This document shows positions 1 through 11,310 of a DNA stretch of 64,000 bases, piece by piece. How positions within the stretch are numbered: the first letter of the stretch is position 1; every line of letters begins with the position of its first letter. This DNA is from Desmodesmus armatus (lineage: Eukaryota; Chlorophyta; Chlorophyceae; Sphaeropleales; Scenedesmaceae): positions 1 to 64,000 of the forward strand of contig VIIQ02000827.1 of assembly GCA_007449985.2 (NCBI GenBank), given 5' to 3'. Both the position numbers and the translations under genes were made by a program. The notes beneath the pieces were generated by a model. The model ran no database searches and had not been told where the DNA came from. It saw only the letters and a program-made list of their open reading frames with translations.

Positions 1-3000
1 GTGGTTGGTGGTGTATGCAGTGTCGAGGCAGCAGTAGGTACGGTTGGATGCTTTTGAGTGATAAGGAAACTTCCACAACGCCGTTGACCACGCAGGGGAA
101 TGCATTGAGGGGGGCGATCAATACGTTGAACAGGGCGAGGGAGGTAAACACCACTGAGGGCCTGCGGAAAAAGTGGGGAATGGGAGTGGGGGCGTACAGT
201 ATTGTAATGGTTGGCAATTCCATACCCAGACATGTCTCCTGCACCACAAGATGACATGTCTCTGGCACCACAACAATGCACCCACAACCGCTTGCGCTCC
301 ACCCCCCACCTCCTGCAACCTGCCAACCACCATAATCTACCTGTGTAGCGACCTAGGAACAAGCATGGTGGATGGGTTGGGCCACTCATGTTGCCTGCTC
401 CCAGTCCTGCACCCCCCCCCCCAAACCTGAGTGGTGGTCCCAGCAGCACCATGAGTGCAAAGTTAGACATTAGCAGCAGCGGTCACCGGCCCTGTTTTCG
501 TCTGCCCAATGCCACTTCAGAACTATGGTCTATTACTCTCGAATATTCTTGTAGGCTGGGTCCTTGTCAGCATGCATGCGTACGCATGCACTCCCTCTAC
601 TGACACACACAACTGCTTTGCCCTCTCTTTGTGCCCCCCGAACCCCCCTTGCCCCCCCCCCCCCTCTCCCCCCCCCCCCCCCCCCAAACCACAACACACC
701 TGAGAGGTTGTCCCAGCAGCACCATGAGTCCAAAGTAGTCCCGATCAGCAGCAGTCACCCGCCGGCCCTCTCCTCCCTTGCCTGCCAACACCAGTCCCCC
801 GCCACTCACTGTTGCCCTCCCTGGGCAGATGCCTCCCGGCCTTCACCCCCACAAAATCACTACACCCTCCCTCGGCCTCCCCTGCACCAGCTGCGCTGCC
901 CGCCCCCCCCCCCCCCCCAAAAACACATACACACACACCCCACCCCACCACCACAACACACCTGAGCGGTTGTCCCAGCAGCACCATGAGTCCAAAGGTA
1001 GTCCCACTGAGCAGCAGCTGTGTTGCGGCCCAGAAGTAGACACACAGGGCGTCAAGGTACTTGCGCACTGCCAGCGCACGCAGCTCATCATCACGGTGAT
1101 CCAACACCTGACACACACAGCACACAGCACGCAGTCACAGCACACAGCACAGCCACAGGACAGGTGAATGGTTGCCTTGACTGTTTGTCCAGTTCAGCCT
1201 GGCTGCCAGGGTGCCTGTCAGGGTGACAACTACAGCCCAGGTGACCCCTGACACCCCCCCCCCCGCTCTCCCCCTTCTGTACCCGGCCAGCGCACACAGC
1301 TCATCATGATGGTGGTCCAACACCTGACACACACACAGCACACAGCACACACCCAGACACACACAACAGACTCATGTTTTGTACTGAATTTTTTCATACA
1401 GTGGCTTTTTCACCTTGGCCGCCATGATGCCTGCCACCAGGGGGTACACTACCTGCTGCTTGGAATCTTAACCGACGCCCAGGTGACCTCAATCCCCCAC
1501 GACGCCCTCCCACTCCCCTCATACACAGGTACCACCACACGCAGCCGAACGCGCCAGTGACCCAGAACCCAAGAAGCTCAGCACAGCGGCGAACGCAGCC
1601 AACCCAACACATGTGATGGTGTGCTTGAAAAGCATTTGATTCACACACTTTATGTCATGCACGCACTGTGTGACCTTGAGCAGTGACAGCCAGCTGCACC
1701 CCCCCCCCCACCCCGCGCGTGTTACTCCCCATTTCTCCCCTTCCTCGTCTGGTTTCCCTCCCCCCATCCCCCCCCTGGGCACGTGTTGCAGCAGCCCGGC
1801 GCCCCCCCCCCCCCCCCCAACACACCACATCATCATCATCACATACAAACACGCCGCCGGCTGGCTGCACAAAACTTGCAGTCCCTCCCCCCCCCCCCCC
1901 CCCCCCCCCTTGCTCCCACCTTGTCTGCCAGCACCTCCTCCCAGCCGAGTGCCTTGACGATGGCCAGGTGCCTCAACAGCTCACCCATCAACGACACACG
2001 AGCATCCTTGGACGACATCATCTCAACACTGGCAGCCTGGCGGACACCACACACACGGGCCACACAGTACACATGTGAGTATAGGTAATGCGGACGAGGA
2101 GGTTGAGGGGGCAGAAGGGGGACTGGTCAGCTAACACTGAGACACGAGCATCCTTGGACGACATCATCTCAACACTGGCAGCCTGGCGGAGAGAGCACAC
2201 AAGGGAACAAACAAGGAAGGTGTGTGCAACCGGTGTTGGGAACAATCGGTTGTAGGGGCAGGAGGTGGACTGGTCACCCATCAACATTGCACGAGCATCC
2301 TTGGACGACATCATCTCAACACTGGCAGCCTGGTGGACACCACACACACAGGCCGTTGGTGATGGTGGGGGGGGGGGGTCAAACACGCAGAAAAAGGAAG
2401 GGGTGAAGGAAACAGGCCGCAACAGATGCAGGAAGGCGTGGGGTTGGCAGCTTGGAACACCAAGGAGGCAACACAAGATGCAGCAGGTGTGCCTGCCACA
2501 AAAGGGTGACACCTGTCTATAGGTCGTGTTCGTGCACCCATCTGGAGGATGCAGCTGCCTTCTTCCACCACACCATAAATCTATCTTGATAGCGCCTCTG
2601 CCATCCCTACAAATCTTAATCACAACAACCCTTCCCCCACACATGACCTGCCCCTTCTTCCCCACACCTACCTGTATGCGCTGTGCGATGAGTCTGTTGA
2701 TAGGTATCAGCGCCACACACAGCAGCACACCAGCAATGAAGGCAGTGCGCACCTGCAGCAGCAGCAGCAGCAGCAGCAGCCGTAGTGTAACCAGCAGCAG
2801 CAGCATGTTGGTGGCAGCAGCGCCTGTAGCGCCCAGATGAGCCGAGACATTGCAGCTGTCTGCAAGGCAGTTTTCCCCCTTGCAAAGGCATACGCACGCC
2901 TACGCCCAAAGAGGCGGGCTCCACTGCTGCTCAAAGCCAAGCGTACCGCATCCACCGCCATGGGCGTGTTGATGTCACCCCACTCCTCCCAACCTCCACC

Positions 3001-5676
3001 ACCACCACCCCCCCCCCCCCACACACACACACACTCACCTGCAGGTACAGCAGGGCCATGGCTGCTCATACCAAGCACGGGTCAGTTCCACAACTCCTGG
3101 ACTGATGGGGTCAGGTTGGCCAGCCTCCAAATGCCCCCCCCCCACACACACACACACGCATGCGCGCATACAATTCACCCCCCCACCCACCCACCCACAC
3201 ACACACACATGCGCGCATACGATCCCCCCCCCCCCCCCCCCCCACACACACTCACCTGCATGTACAGCAGCGTCATGGCTGCCAGTATCTGTAATGGTAA
3301 GCTCCACAGCTCCTGACAAGATAGTGCCAGGTTTGCCAGGCGCCCTGCATCCACCGCCATCAGTGTGTTGATGTCACCCGCACACGAGGATGACGCATCA
3401 GACTTGCGGGAGAGCAGAGAGGCTCGAAACAGCACACCCATCACGCCAGAACGCAACCTGGGCATCAGCAGGTGGCAGCGTGGGGAGGGTAAGCAGGTAA
3501 AGGGCGGCGCGTGTGGGGGGGGGGGGGCACCAAATACAGGAGTGGGTGGTGGTGGTGAGAGGAAGGAGGGGGAGAGGCCAGGTTTGCCAGGCGCGCTGCG
3601 GGTGTGTTGTTGTCACCCGCACACGAGGACAACGCATCAAACTTGCGGGAAAGCAGTGAGGCTCGAAACAGCACACCCATCACACCAGAGCGCAACCTGT
3701 ATAAGTGGGGAGACAGGGAATGAAGAAGCAGTAGACATAAGACTGCATTTGTGTACGTAAGCAAGCTCTTTGCAAGGCCAATGTGCATGTGTGGAGCAGA
3801 ATAGGGTGTCCAGCCAAGTCGGCAAGACAATGCATATTGAAATCATCAGCCTGCATACCTTTCTGAGGCTGGCCGTCCTGCAGTTACCACCAAACCAACA
3901 TCCACGCAGCTGTTCCATGAGAGCAGACTCTACTCGGCTGACAACATACAAAAATGCCAGGTGCACCCAACTGCCGTAGGTAACCCCCATGTCCCCTACA
4001 ACACATACCTGATTGTGACAAGGTTGAGTCTGTAGTTGTAGTGGCTGCCGATAATCGCCTTGGCCACCACACTGCCACCCAACAGCCCAGCCAGCGCATA
4101 CCCCCAGCAGCTGCTGCCGGGGACACACCACACAGGCCACAGCACACCAGCAATCACACCAATGCTGCCGCTGCTGCTGCTGAGGCTACACCCACTGCTG
4201 CTGCTGCCAGTGCTGCCGGTGGCTGTTGCTGCTGCTTGTGCTTGCTCCAGGTGTTGCACCAGCAGGTTGAGCAGCATGGTGCCGGCAAAGGTGAGGGAGT
4301 CATTCAGCAGCTGCGGGGCAGCATAGCACGACACAGCACGGCACAGCACAACATGTTGCATGGATGGGCTGAAACACATGACAGTTGCAGCATTAGTCAG
4401 CAAAAGTTGACTCACTCAGGCAACTCAGCCACACCATGCGGCCAGCAAGCTGCAGTTGCCAGCAACTCAGTTCGACTGTTTGCTGCTTGCATGTGCACAT
4501 GTGCATTGCGGCAACAGCGCACACTGTACGGTGCGCAGCCAATACCATGTGTTACAGTCGATCAACCAGATACAGTCAGCTGGCAATTCTCACACGCACC
4601 ACTTGACCATCAGCAACCCTCCCCCCCACCCCCCCAACCACACACACACACAGCGGCTGTCATCAAGCTTAGTGTCTTACACACACACTGCCCCCCACCT
4701 TGAGTGCGGCCAGCCTGTAGTAGGGTCCCCCATACGCCCCCAGTAAGGCCCGCAGCAGGGAGGGCCTGCCTCCCGCACATGTCTGCAAGAGCAACAGCAG
4801 CAGCGTGGGGTGACACGGACAGGCGGCACCGCAACAGAACACAATAGTGGTGAGGGCGGCGATGCTGCTGCTACTGCTGCTGGTGCTACTCAGGTTATGC
4901 TGGTGCTGATGCGAACGCTGCGAGGTACCCCATACAAGCCCCTGGCTGTGGAAAAACCATCGGCCCTGCCTGTAGTGTCCACCTGCTGCTGTGGCTCACT
5001 GTCTCATTGCTGTGCCTGGCTGTGTCGCTGTCTTGCTGCCTGTTGTGTCCCCCTTGCTGCTGTGGCTCGCTCTGCTGCTGTGAGTTATACAGGCACAGTT
5101 ACAGACTACCTATCCGCATCGAGACCAGGCTCTGCCAAGTCATGGGCATGTACTGCTACTGTACATGCCAAGCACATGGAGCCTGTGTGTGTGCGCCCTG
5201 CATGGTCAATCCTGGTTAGTGACTGCTTCACTTTCATTACAGAGAACACCACCCTGCCAAGTCATGGGCATGTACTGCCATGCCCCTTCAGGCATCGGCA
5301 GTGGTGCCGTGAAAAGACCCATCTACGCCGACGAGTAATACACTGCTACATGACGTGTGTGTGCTGCTGCAAACAAAAACAAAGCGCATGCGTGTCTGAA
5401 TCCTCGCTAAACTAAATCATCTGAATCATCCCTGCTGCCTGGCTGCCCCCCCCCCCCCCCCCCCCCCCCCCGGGGCGGGGGCACAAAGCCACTGTGCAAA
5501 AAAGTAACATGTGTGCTGCACAGCCGAATGCTGACCTGTCCCCAGTGCCTCCAGAGCAGTCCTGTGCTGGTTTTGGGAGTGGTGTCATGCGGCAACGGCA
5601 GCAGATCTTCGTAGGTCAGGGGGGCTGCGACCCCCCTGCGCACCAGGGGGGTCACCCAGCTGAACAGCAGTTTCAT
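1..5676 (-). CDS. ABCC/MRP-subfamily (ABCC10-like) ABC transporter, N-terminal half, partial
   Basis: ATP-driven membrane exporter of the ABCC family; only transmembrane domain 1 lies in the window, and the nucleotide-binding domains would be left of base 1. Exons read on the minus strand: 5676-5536, 4782-4699, 4310-4009, 3457-3256, 2752-2672, 2036-1920, 1107-962 and 161-1, all with GT-AG borders and compatible phases, giving about 411 residues. Diagnostic ABCC pieces appear in the expected order: FSWVTPLVRRG then YEDLLPLP; RPSLLRALLGAYGGPYY; GDINTLMAVDAGRLANL; FIAGVLLCVALIPINRLIA; MMSSKDARVSLMGELLRHL with IVKALGWEE; ELRALAVRKYLDALCVYFWA; and VFTSLALFNVLIAPLNAFP. The last is very like ABCC10/MRP7. 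The third exon carries a Ser/Ala-rich insertion. The ATG at 5676 is the first in frame, but an upstream exon is possible because many ABCC proteins have extra N-terminal helices. Several exons have decayed tandem copies, listed separately. The family call is firm; the substrate is unknown. Confidence 0.85.
428..1330 (-). repeat. Decayed duplicate copies of the ABCC exon at 1107-962
   Basis: The intact exon at 1107-962 encodes VLDHRDDELRALA through LMVLLGQPLR. Its 3' half recurs at about 755-703 (FGLMVLLGQPLR) and again at about 485-428 (FALMVLLGPPLR), each followed by a splice-donor-like sequence and a G-run on the sense strand. Its 5' part recurs at about 1323-1288 (VLDHHHDELCALAG). The extra copies lack the other half of the exon or are out of frame, so they look like relics of tandem duplication inside the introns. 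Confidence 0.75.
2130..2336 (-). repeat. Two decayed duplicate copies of the ABCC exon at 2036-1920
   Basis: The segment encoding RQAASVEMMSSKDAR occurs three times on the minus strand: in the intact exon at 2036-1920 and in relics at about 2195-2130 and 2336-2268. The relics keep the acceptor side and the first 14 or so codons, then diverge before the LGWEE part. Confidence 0.8.
2935..3697 (-). repeat. Decayed duplicate copies of the ABCC exon at 3457-3256
   Basis: A copy at about 3697-3575 repeats the exon start (RLRSGVMGVLFRASLLSRK) but has lost the NTLMAVDAGR segment and the second half. Further fragments at about 3118-3035 (a version of the ELW..MALLYLQV end) and 2970-2935 (GDINTPMAVDAVRL) are also recognisable. 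Only 3457-3256 is intact with both splice sites, so the others are read as non-functional relics of tandem duplication. Confidence 0.7.
5446..5471. repeat. Homopolymer C26 (sense G-run in ABCC intron 1)
   Basis: Twenty-six C in a row on the plus strand, followed by CGGGGCGGGG. It lies in the first intron of the minus-strand ABCC gene, about 65 bases downstream of the donor at 5536, so the pre-mRNA would carry a long G-run there. Exact length is likely to be poorly resolved by sequencing. Confidence 0.9.
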
Positions 5677-6397
5677 GCCTGCTGCTGATGAGGTTGGTGG
5701 ATCATTGCGGAGTCATCCTGTGTTTGTGTCAGACTTTGGTGATATCTGAATACGTGAGGATATGGTGCTGTTCCAAGTTTCTGGATCAGCAGATCAGTAT
5801 ATACCAACCGACCGACGTGATCATGGATGTCAGGACATTGCTACCGGATGATATTCGCAGACACATTTCACATCATGCTGCAACAATCACTGTAGACATG
5901 CTTGAGCCTGCAAACCCTGGTCCCATGGTACCCTCAGGGCCTGAGTGTGATCTGCTGTTGTATGTTTCAGCAGCGCAAGAACAGCTGTACAGGTGACAGT
6001 TTTTGCAATCAGTCATATGTGGTATAACGGTATGATGCATCATGCGTCCTAGCGGCCCACGTGCCAGATACAGGCAGTGAAAGCAGCCGATGTTTGGGTA
6101 GCCAAATGGCTCAGTGGCGTAGCAATCACGTTTCAAACAACGTACACCAACATAGACAATTGCAGCATCACATCAGCGCTCGTAGAGGGTGCCTGCACAC
6201 AAGATGGACGTGGAGTTGACGTTTTCAGTTTGAAGGCTTGGCATGGGGTGTGCAGCAGACGCTGAGGCTGTGGTTTTGTCAAGGGAGGGCTGCTGCTTGC
6301 TGACTGTGCAGATAGAGTGTATCATTTAAAGCCACACCGCCTTGTGAAGCCTTGCATGGGGTGGGAGGGAGCTGCATCAACAGGCTGCAGCGGCTGT
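5677..6397. other. Intergenic stretch, no supported gene
   Basis: Between the ABCC start and the foldback element. An open frame of 102 codons at 5688-5996 (+) shows no recognisable motif, signal peptide or supporting splice sites. I see no other gene, RNA or repeat here. Confidence 0.5.
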
Positions 6398-6406
6398 TTG
6401 CCACAA

Positions 6407-6813
6407 GCACCTGGAACATGCACCGTAGTCTCGCAGATAAGGGATTCGCGTACAGGGCCCCGTTGCGCAGTGTAAAGACACAAATGATTATCGATTGACC
6501 CAAAAACAATATTTTTGATACCCTTTGGTGCTGGCGTGACTGTCATAACTTGGCTTGAATCTGCCAAACCACCAAGTCCCCCAGCACACTGTACAAGTCA
6601 TGGCACAGGCCAACACCAGCCTGCAGCAGCGTGTCAAAACATTGAAAAGTGTCCATGTGAATTGTTTTGCATCAGTCAGGGCGCTGTCAGTGCCCTGTAG
6701 GTGCTCAGCTCACACAGAATGCAGCAAGGCCACTGGGACAGCCAGAGTATGACAGCTCCAGGCCTGCATAATGCCCATAGAATGGACATTCTGGGTCAAG
6801 TGGTGGGGCTGTG
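6407..6813 (+). repeat. Left arm of the foldback element
   Basis: 407-bp inverted-repeat arm, reverse complement of 6915-7321 at about 99% identity. Confidence 0.9.
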
Positions 6814-6914
6814 ACGGCGTGTATGAAGCAATGCTGCAGGTCTGGGACTGCAACTCTTCAAACCAGTTCAAACTGAGGACAACTGGGGTCACAGCTTGGC
6901 AGTCTGTAGCTGTC

Positions 6915-7321
6915 CACAGCCCCACCACTTGACCCAGAATGTCCATTCTATGGGCATTATGCAGGCCTGGAGCTGTCATACTCTGGCTGTCCCAGTGGCC
7001 TTGCTGCATTCTGTGTGAGCTGAGCACCTACAGGGCACTGACAGCGCCCTGACTGATGCAAAACAATTCACATGGACACTTTTCAATGTTTTGACGCGCT
7101 GCTGCAGGCTGGTGTTGGCCTGTGCCATGACTTGTACAGTGTGCTGGGGGACTTGGTGGTTTGGCAGATTCAAGCCAAGTTATGACAGTCACGCCAGCAC
7201 CAAAGGGTATCAAAAATATTGTTTTTGGGTCAATCGATAATCATTTGTGTCTTTACGCTGCGCAACGGGGCCCTGTACGCGAATCCCTTATCTGCGAGAC
7301 TACGGTGCATGTTCCAGGTCC
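6915..7321 (-). repeat. Right arm of the foldback element
   Basis: 407-bp inverted-repeat arm pairing with 6407-6813. The two arms are exactly symmetric about the centre, with no length difference. Confidence 0.9.
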
Positions 7322-7330
7322 TTGCCACAA

Positions 7331-8100
7331 AATGGGCTGACGCAGCAGAGTGTTGACCCAACTCTGCTGCTGTGACATGACACTGCATGCATTGAATAAC
7401 TTTACTCATCGCAGAACATATCTCCGAGATTACTACATACTCAGCAGGAATCAGTCAATGAGGCTGCTGCTCGTGTCAGGGTTTGGCTGTCTGCAGGACC
7501 TGCCTCGCAAAGTTGACTCGCAGCTGGACAGAGAGCCTCTCCGCGATACAGTACCCCTTGCTCTCAGCTCATCACACGGTGGGATCAGGCTGCTGTAGGG
7601 CTATGCAGCATGAAAGACTGTGCTTATTGAGATAGCACTAGGTGATTGGAAATCATGCACCTATCACCTAGTGCGCGACTCACCAGTCGCTATGCTTATG
7701 CTGCTGCAAAACAACGGATGCAGTTTGCATGTGGTTACTTTCGTCAAAGGGCGCCGGTCTCAAACAACTGGGTGGCAGAGTTTCCTGGCAAAAGGGTCAC
7801 ACAATTAGCATAGCAGAACAGCAGTGTGCTGCAGCAGAGCTGCAGTGAGAACCCGCGAACATCCGATCAAAGATTGCTGCAGGTGTTCAACGAAACAGGA
7901 ACGTGCGTAACAAACCCCAGTGGCTGCGTGAAGTGCCTAGGGGATGTATTCCGTACATACATAGTGGCCTAAACAGGCGGTGCAGTGTTAGTGCCTTGTG
8001 ACTGACGCTCACAAGCACAGCATGTTTTTATTTTACAAATAAACTAGAAGGAGCCAAGCTGAAACTTGGAAACGTCTCACCGGGGGAGGCATGGTATGGG
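7331..8100. other. Intergenic stretch, no supported gene
   Basis: Moderate GC, no extended homology to anything else in the window, and no convincing open frame with splice sites. A short inverted repeat (CACCTAGTG/CACTAGGTG type) lies at about 7626-7674. Confidence 0.4.
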
Positions 8101-8104
8101 ACAC

Positions 8105-8145
8105 ACCGTAACGGAAGTAACGGACACACGGCCCCTATAAAGAGC
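8105..8145 (+). promoter_or_regulatory. Core promoter of the secreted-protein gene
   Basis: A TATA-box-like CTATAAAG lies at 8135-8142, about 135 bases upstream of the ATG at 8276. Just before it, the motif GTAACGG occurs twice (about 8107-8123). Spacing and position fit a chlorophyte core promoter with a 5' UTR of roughly 100 bases; the transcription start itself cannot be seen. Confidence 0.55.
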
Positions 8146-8275
8146 CTGGTTGCAGGGTCAGCGAACCATAGTGCACACACATCTGGTGCTTGTTAGAGGA
8201 CCTGTTGTGAAGGCTTGATTTAATAGACTCCTACGACGGTTACCTCTGAAACAAGAACTGGTTGCACGCTGAGCG

Positions 8276-11038
8276 ATGGGGCGTGCTCTAAGGCTGACAG
8301 CAGTCCTGGTTCTTGCCAGTGCTGTTGTTTTGGCTGCAGCGACTGCGCCACAACAAGGAGAGAAGGCCCAGGCGCCTGATCAAGCACACGCCGCACAGCA
8401 TGGTGGATCCCGACATGGACATCGCTACAATGTAAGTGGTATGGTATTTGATGCGTTTGCACAAGCTTCGTTGACGCAGCTGACGGAAACGTTGGTTGAA
8501 ACATAATCATTAGCTCCAGGTGAATGTCTCAACGATTGTAGAGAGATGCTCAACCATGCTGCCCTGTTTATTGCACTCGCGTTTATTTAATCCGCAAACG
8601 AAGACATTCAGCAGCTGTTATGGACGCTCTCTGACCTTGCGAGTCTGCCACTGAACAGCAACACTGTTCGCCATCCACTGAGACATTCTCGAGCTAGTTT
8701 GCGCTGACCACTGCCTCTGCTGCAACATGCCCCACGCATTGTGTGAACTGCAGGGCGATGCCAAGCCAGGGGCCTACAAGCACTACAGTGACAAGAACGA
8801 CGACTACAGGCGGTATGACGATGATGAAGATGACTACAAGCCATACAGGGGCGACCCTGACAGATAGTGAGTACTAGCAGCTGTATTGTGTCTGGGGCTG
8901 AGGACAGCAGCAGCTGGGACAGCCCATCTCCAACCGCTCTGCTGTTTCTGACTCCAGCATATGAATGCATGCCATGCTGTGGCAAAGCAGCCACCCAGTA
9001 ACAGCCCAGCTTCTCCACTGTAGTTCCATATCTCATCTTTCAAATGAGGACCTTCCAGAAAGCTGCCTTCTGAAGCTGTTTGTCTTGCGCTGTCCTGTCC
9101 TGCTCTGTCCGTCTGTTGCTGTCACAGCGGCTATGATCGCTCCAGCTACTCTGGCGGCAAGGCCATCGGCCTGAAGTTTGTGGAGCGCTTCAACCCCAAC
9201 CTGCCAACAACCTGCCCATACAATACCCTCCCTGATGGCCAGACCTGCACGTTTGCAGAGTGAGTATGCATGAACATGTTCTGGACATGTACTTTAAAGT
9301 GTACTCTGCTGTACACATGATTGGTTTGCAGAAAATAGTGCATGCTGCATTGCCTTGCTCCCAGAGACGGTCTGGCTATGGACGGCCAGCAGTAACAGGG
9401 GGTTTTGAGCTAATAGTTCTAGTGATGTTCACGGCTGTGGTGTTCACCAGCTCAGTAGCAAGCCTCCTTCAGCAGGCATGCGCAGGCACTTGGAAGCTCA
9501 GCCACTGGTGCCCCCAGGGTAGCACTGACATTTATTGGGACTCTTGAGCATGACCACCTGCTGTAGCTTCAGCGCTGGGGCTAGCAGGCACTGGCTGCAT
9601 CATGGCATGGTGCCGCATTCACTGCAGTGCTGACCTGATGACTGACATCTGTGCTTGCTTGCACTGCGCTGTTGCACCCACAGGGTTGACATCATCTGCC
9701 ACCGTGATGATGACTACCCCAAGCGAAGCTATGAGGAACTCAAGCGCTGGCGTCCCGAGGAGGTTGACAGCAACAAGCTCATGCTTGAGGAGGCGCCAAA
9801 GACCCTCGCCATCGGCACCATGAAGACCGCGTCCGCCATCAACAACGCCTCTAACTGGCGCGTTGTGAAGATCGGGCACCAGATGGGGTATGAGGTCGGC
9901 AAGATCGCTGGTGAAATGTGAGTACTACGGCGCGCGCAAAAACTGGTTGTTCAGTCTTATAGTCTTGCTTTTGGGTGGGTGGAAGTCTTCCCAGCCGTAG
10001 AAGCAGTGAGTCAGTTCTCATCTCGTTGTGTGGAAGGCGCGCACATTCAGCTTTTTCCTGCTGTATGGTGCTGGTGAAGGCTGAGCTGGCATGGTGCACC
10101 AATGGCACAAACACTTGAGGGTTTTCCACGTCATCTGCATGCGCACACTGTACTGTAGCAGCAGTAGCCATGCGCCTGGGACCAAAGCACATGCCAAATG
10201 CGGCTATTTGATGGTGACAGTGGCCACAACAGCAGGCAGGGGCTCACTCATGCATGGCACATCGTCTGTCAGCAATCAGTCCGACTGAGTCACCGACACA
10301 TCGCCTTTCGGGTTTCCTGTTGGCGCCAATGAAGCACACAGCAACACAAACCTTCTTCTGCTGCTGCTCACTGCACTGCTAATGTACATCGTTTGCTGCA
10401 GTACCTTCGGTGCCAACGCTGGCGCATGCAGCCCTCGTCTGACCGGTGCCACGGCTACATTCAACGTCCCTATCTACGCCATGATCACAAGGGCCAGCAT
10501 CCCCGTCACCCCAGGCGTGCTGGGCGGCCTGAATCAACTGGCGCGTGCAAAAGCCCTGCCTGTGCCCCCGGGGCCCCGTGAAATGCCCGGAAACAAGGCC
10601 AAGGTGGCATCTGTGGACGTCGGTGCCGAAGTCAAGGGGCTCATTGACGGGAGTTCTGAGGGCTCCTCTCTCTTTGCTGAAAACGCCGAAAGGTATCGCA
10701 CTGCATGGACAAGCTTCTGCGCGGCAACATACGTAGCCCGTGGTGCTGTCACCATGACAAAGGGCGACACCAGTTACACTGGGGTCATTGAGAGTGTTCT
10801 GCTGTGGGAGCACGGCCCCGCTGACTCCCTGCCCAAGTTCCTGCTGAACTCTATGCCTCTCAACGGCAGGCCTAATCCCGGATTAGCAGGCCCCATTGGC
10901 TTTGGTGATTTGGACCTCGCAGCCGTTCACAGCGTTGTCAAAGAGAAGGTGTTTACATGGGGGATGTGTACCGGAAACGACAAGGACTCTGTTCCCTTGG
11001 TCAACCCTGGCAGCATCAAGTTGGACTTTGAGGCCTAG
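8276..11038 (+). CDS. Secreted protein of unknown family, 423 residues, five exons
   Basis: Exons 8276-8431, 8754-8866, 9128-9259, 9684-9917 and 10402-11038 join with GT-AG introns in phases 0, 2, 2 and 2 and give one uninterrupted frame of 1272 bases including the TAG. The N-terminus (MGRALRLTAVLVLASAVVLA) is a clear signal peptide. Next comes a His/Gln-rich linker, then a highly charged exon rich in Asp and Tyr (DDYRRYDDDEDDYKPYRGD), then a region with paired cysteines (TTCPYNTLPDGQTCTF and ICHRDDDYPKRSYEEL). The long last exon encodes a globular-looking C-terminal part without transmembrane segments, ending GMCTGNDKDSVPLVNPGSIK. I do not recognise a domain. Secretion to the cell wall, periplasm or vacuole is an inference from the signal peptide only. 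A TATA-like box lies upstream. Confidence 0.8.
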
Positions 11039-11286
11039 ACGACACACAACATGCTGGTAGCACCTGTGGAGGGTGAGGTGGGAGGAGTGGATGCAGCACG
11101 TGTTGTGCTGCATCCACAAGGGACCGTGGCATCATGCCGCGGGTTTCCCGCTAGTGTGTTGTGTTGCGGTTGCTTTGCAATTAACTGCATAGCGACAAGG
11201 ACACAAGAGCGTCGGAGGCTGAGGCTCTGATCGGCACAATGAGGTGGCTGTTGTCACCGAGTGTCAAAACACAACCGGTGCTGGTC

Positions 11287-11310
11287 TAAACCCTAAACCT
11301 TAACCCTGAC
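11287..11310 (+). repeat. Short interstitial telomere-like repeat (CCCTAAA type)
   Basis: About three degenerate units: AAACCCTAAACC followed by TTAACCCTGAC. Too short and degenerate to be a functional telomere. Confidence 0.6.

Larger units (their letters stand above)
6398..7330. mobile_element. Foldback (long terminal inverted repeat) non-autonomous DNA element with 9-bp target-site duplication
   Basis: The element runs from 6407 to 7321 (915 bp). Its left arm, 6407-6813, is the reverse complement of its right arm, 6915-7321: 407 bp each, no indels, and three mismatches found by eye (arm position 2, one in the stretch near 6472, one near 6633). A 101-bp unique loop separates the arms. The 9-mer TTGCCACAA flanks both ends directly (6398-6406 and 7322-7330), as expected for a target-site duplication. 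Nine-base duplications with very long terminal inverted repeats are typical of Mutator-like (MULE) and foldback elements. No transposase is encoded; the mirrored 61-65-codon frames in the arms match nothing I know. Near-identical arms suggest a recent insertion or ongoing arm homogenisation. A transcript would fold into a 407-bp hairpin. Confidence 0.88.

Noticed and set aside
5688..5996. 102-codon plus-strand open frame upstream of the foldback element
   Set aside because: No motif, no signal peptide, no supporting splice or promoter signals, and no second exon could be found.
6555..7173. Mirrored 61-65-codon frames in the two arms of the foldback element
   Set aside because: They are the same sequence read on opposite strands because of the inverted repeat. 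No conserved domain and no start context.
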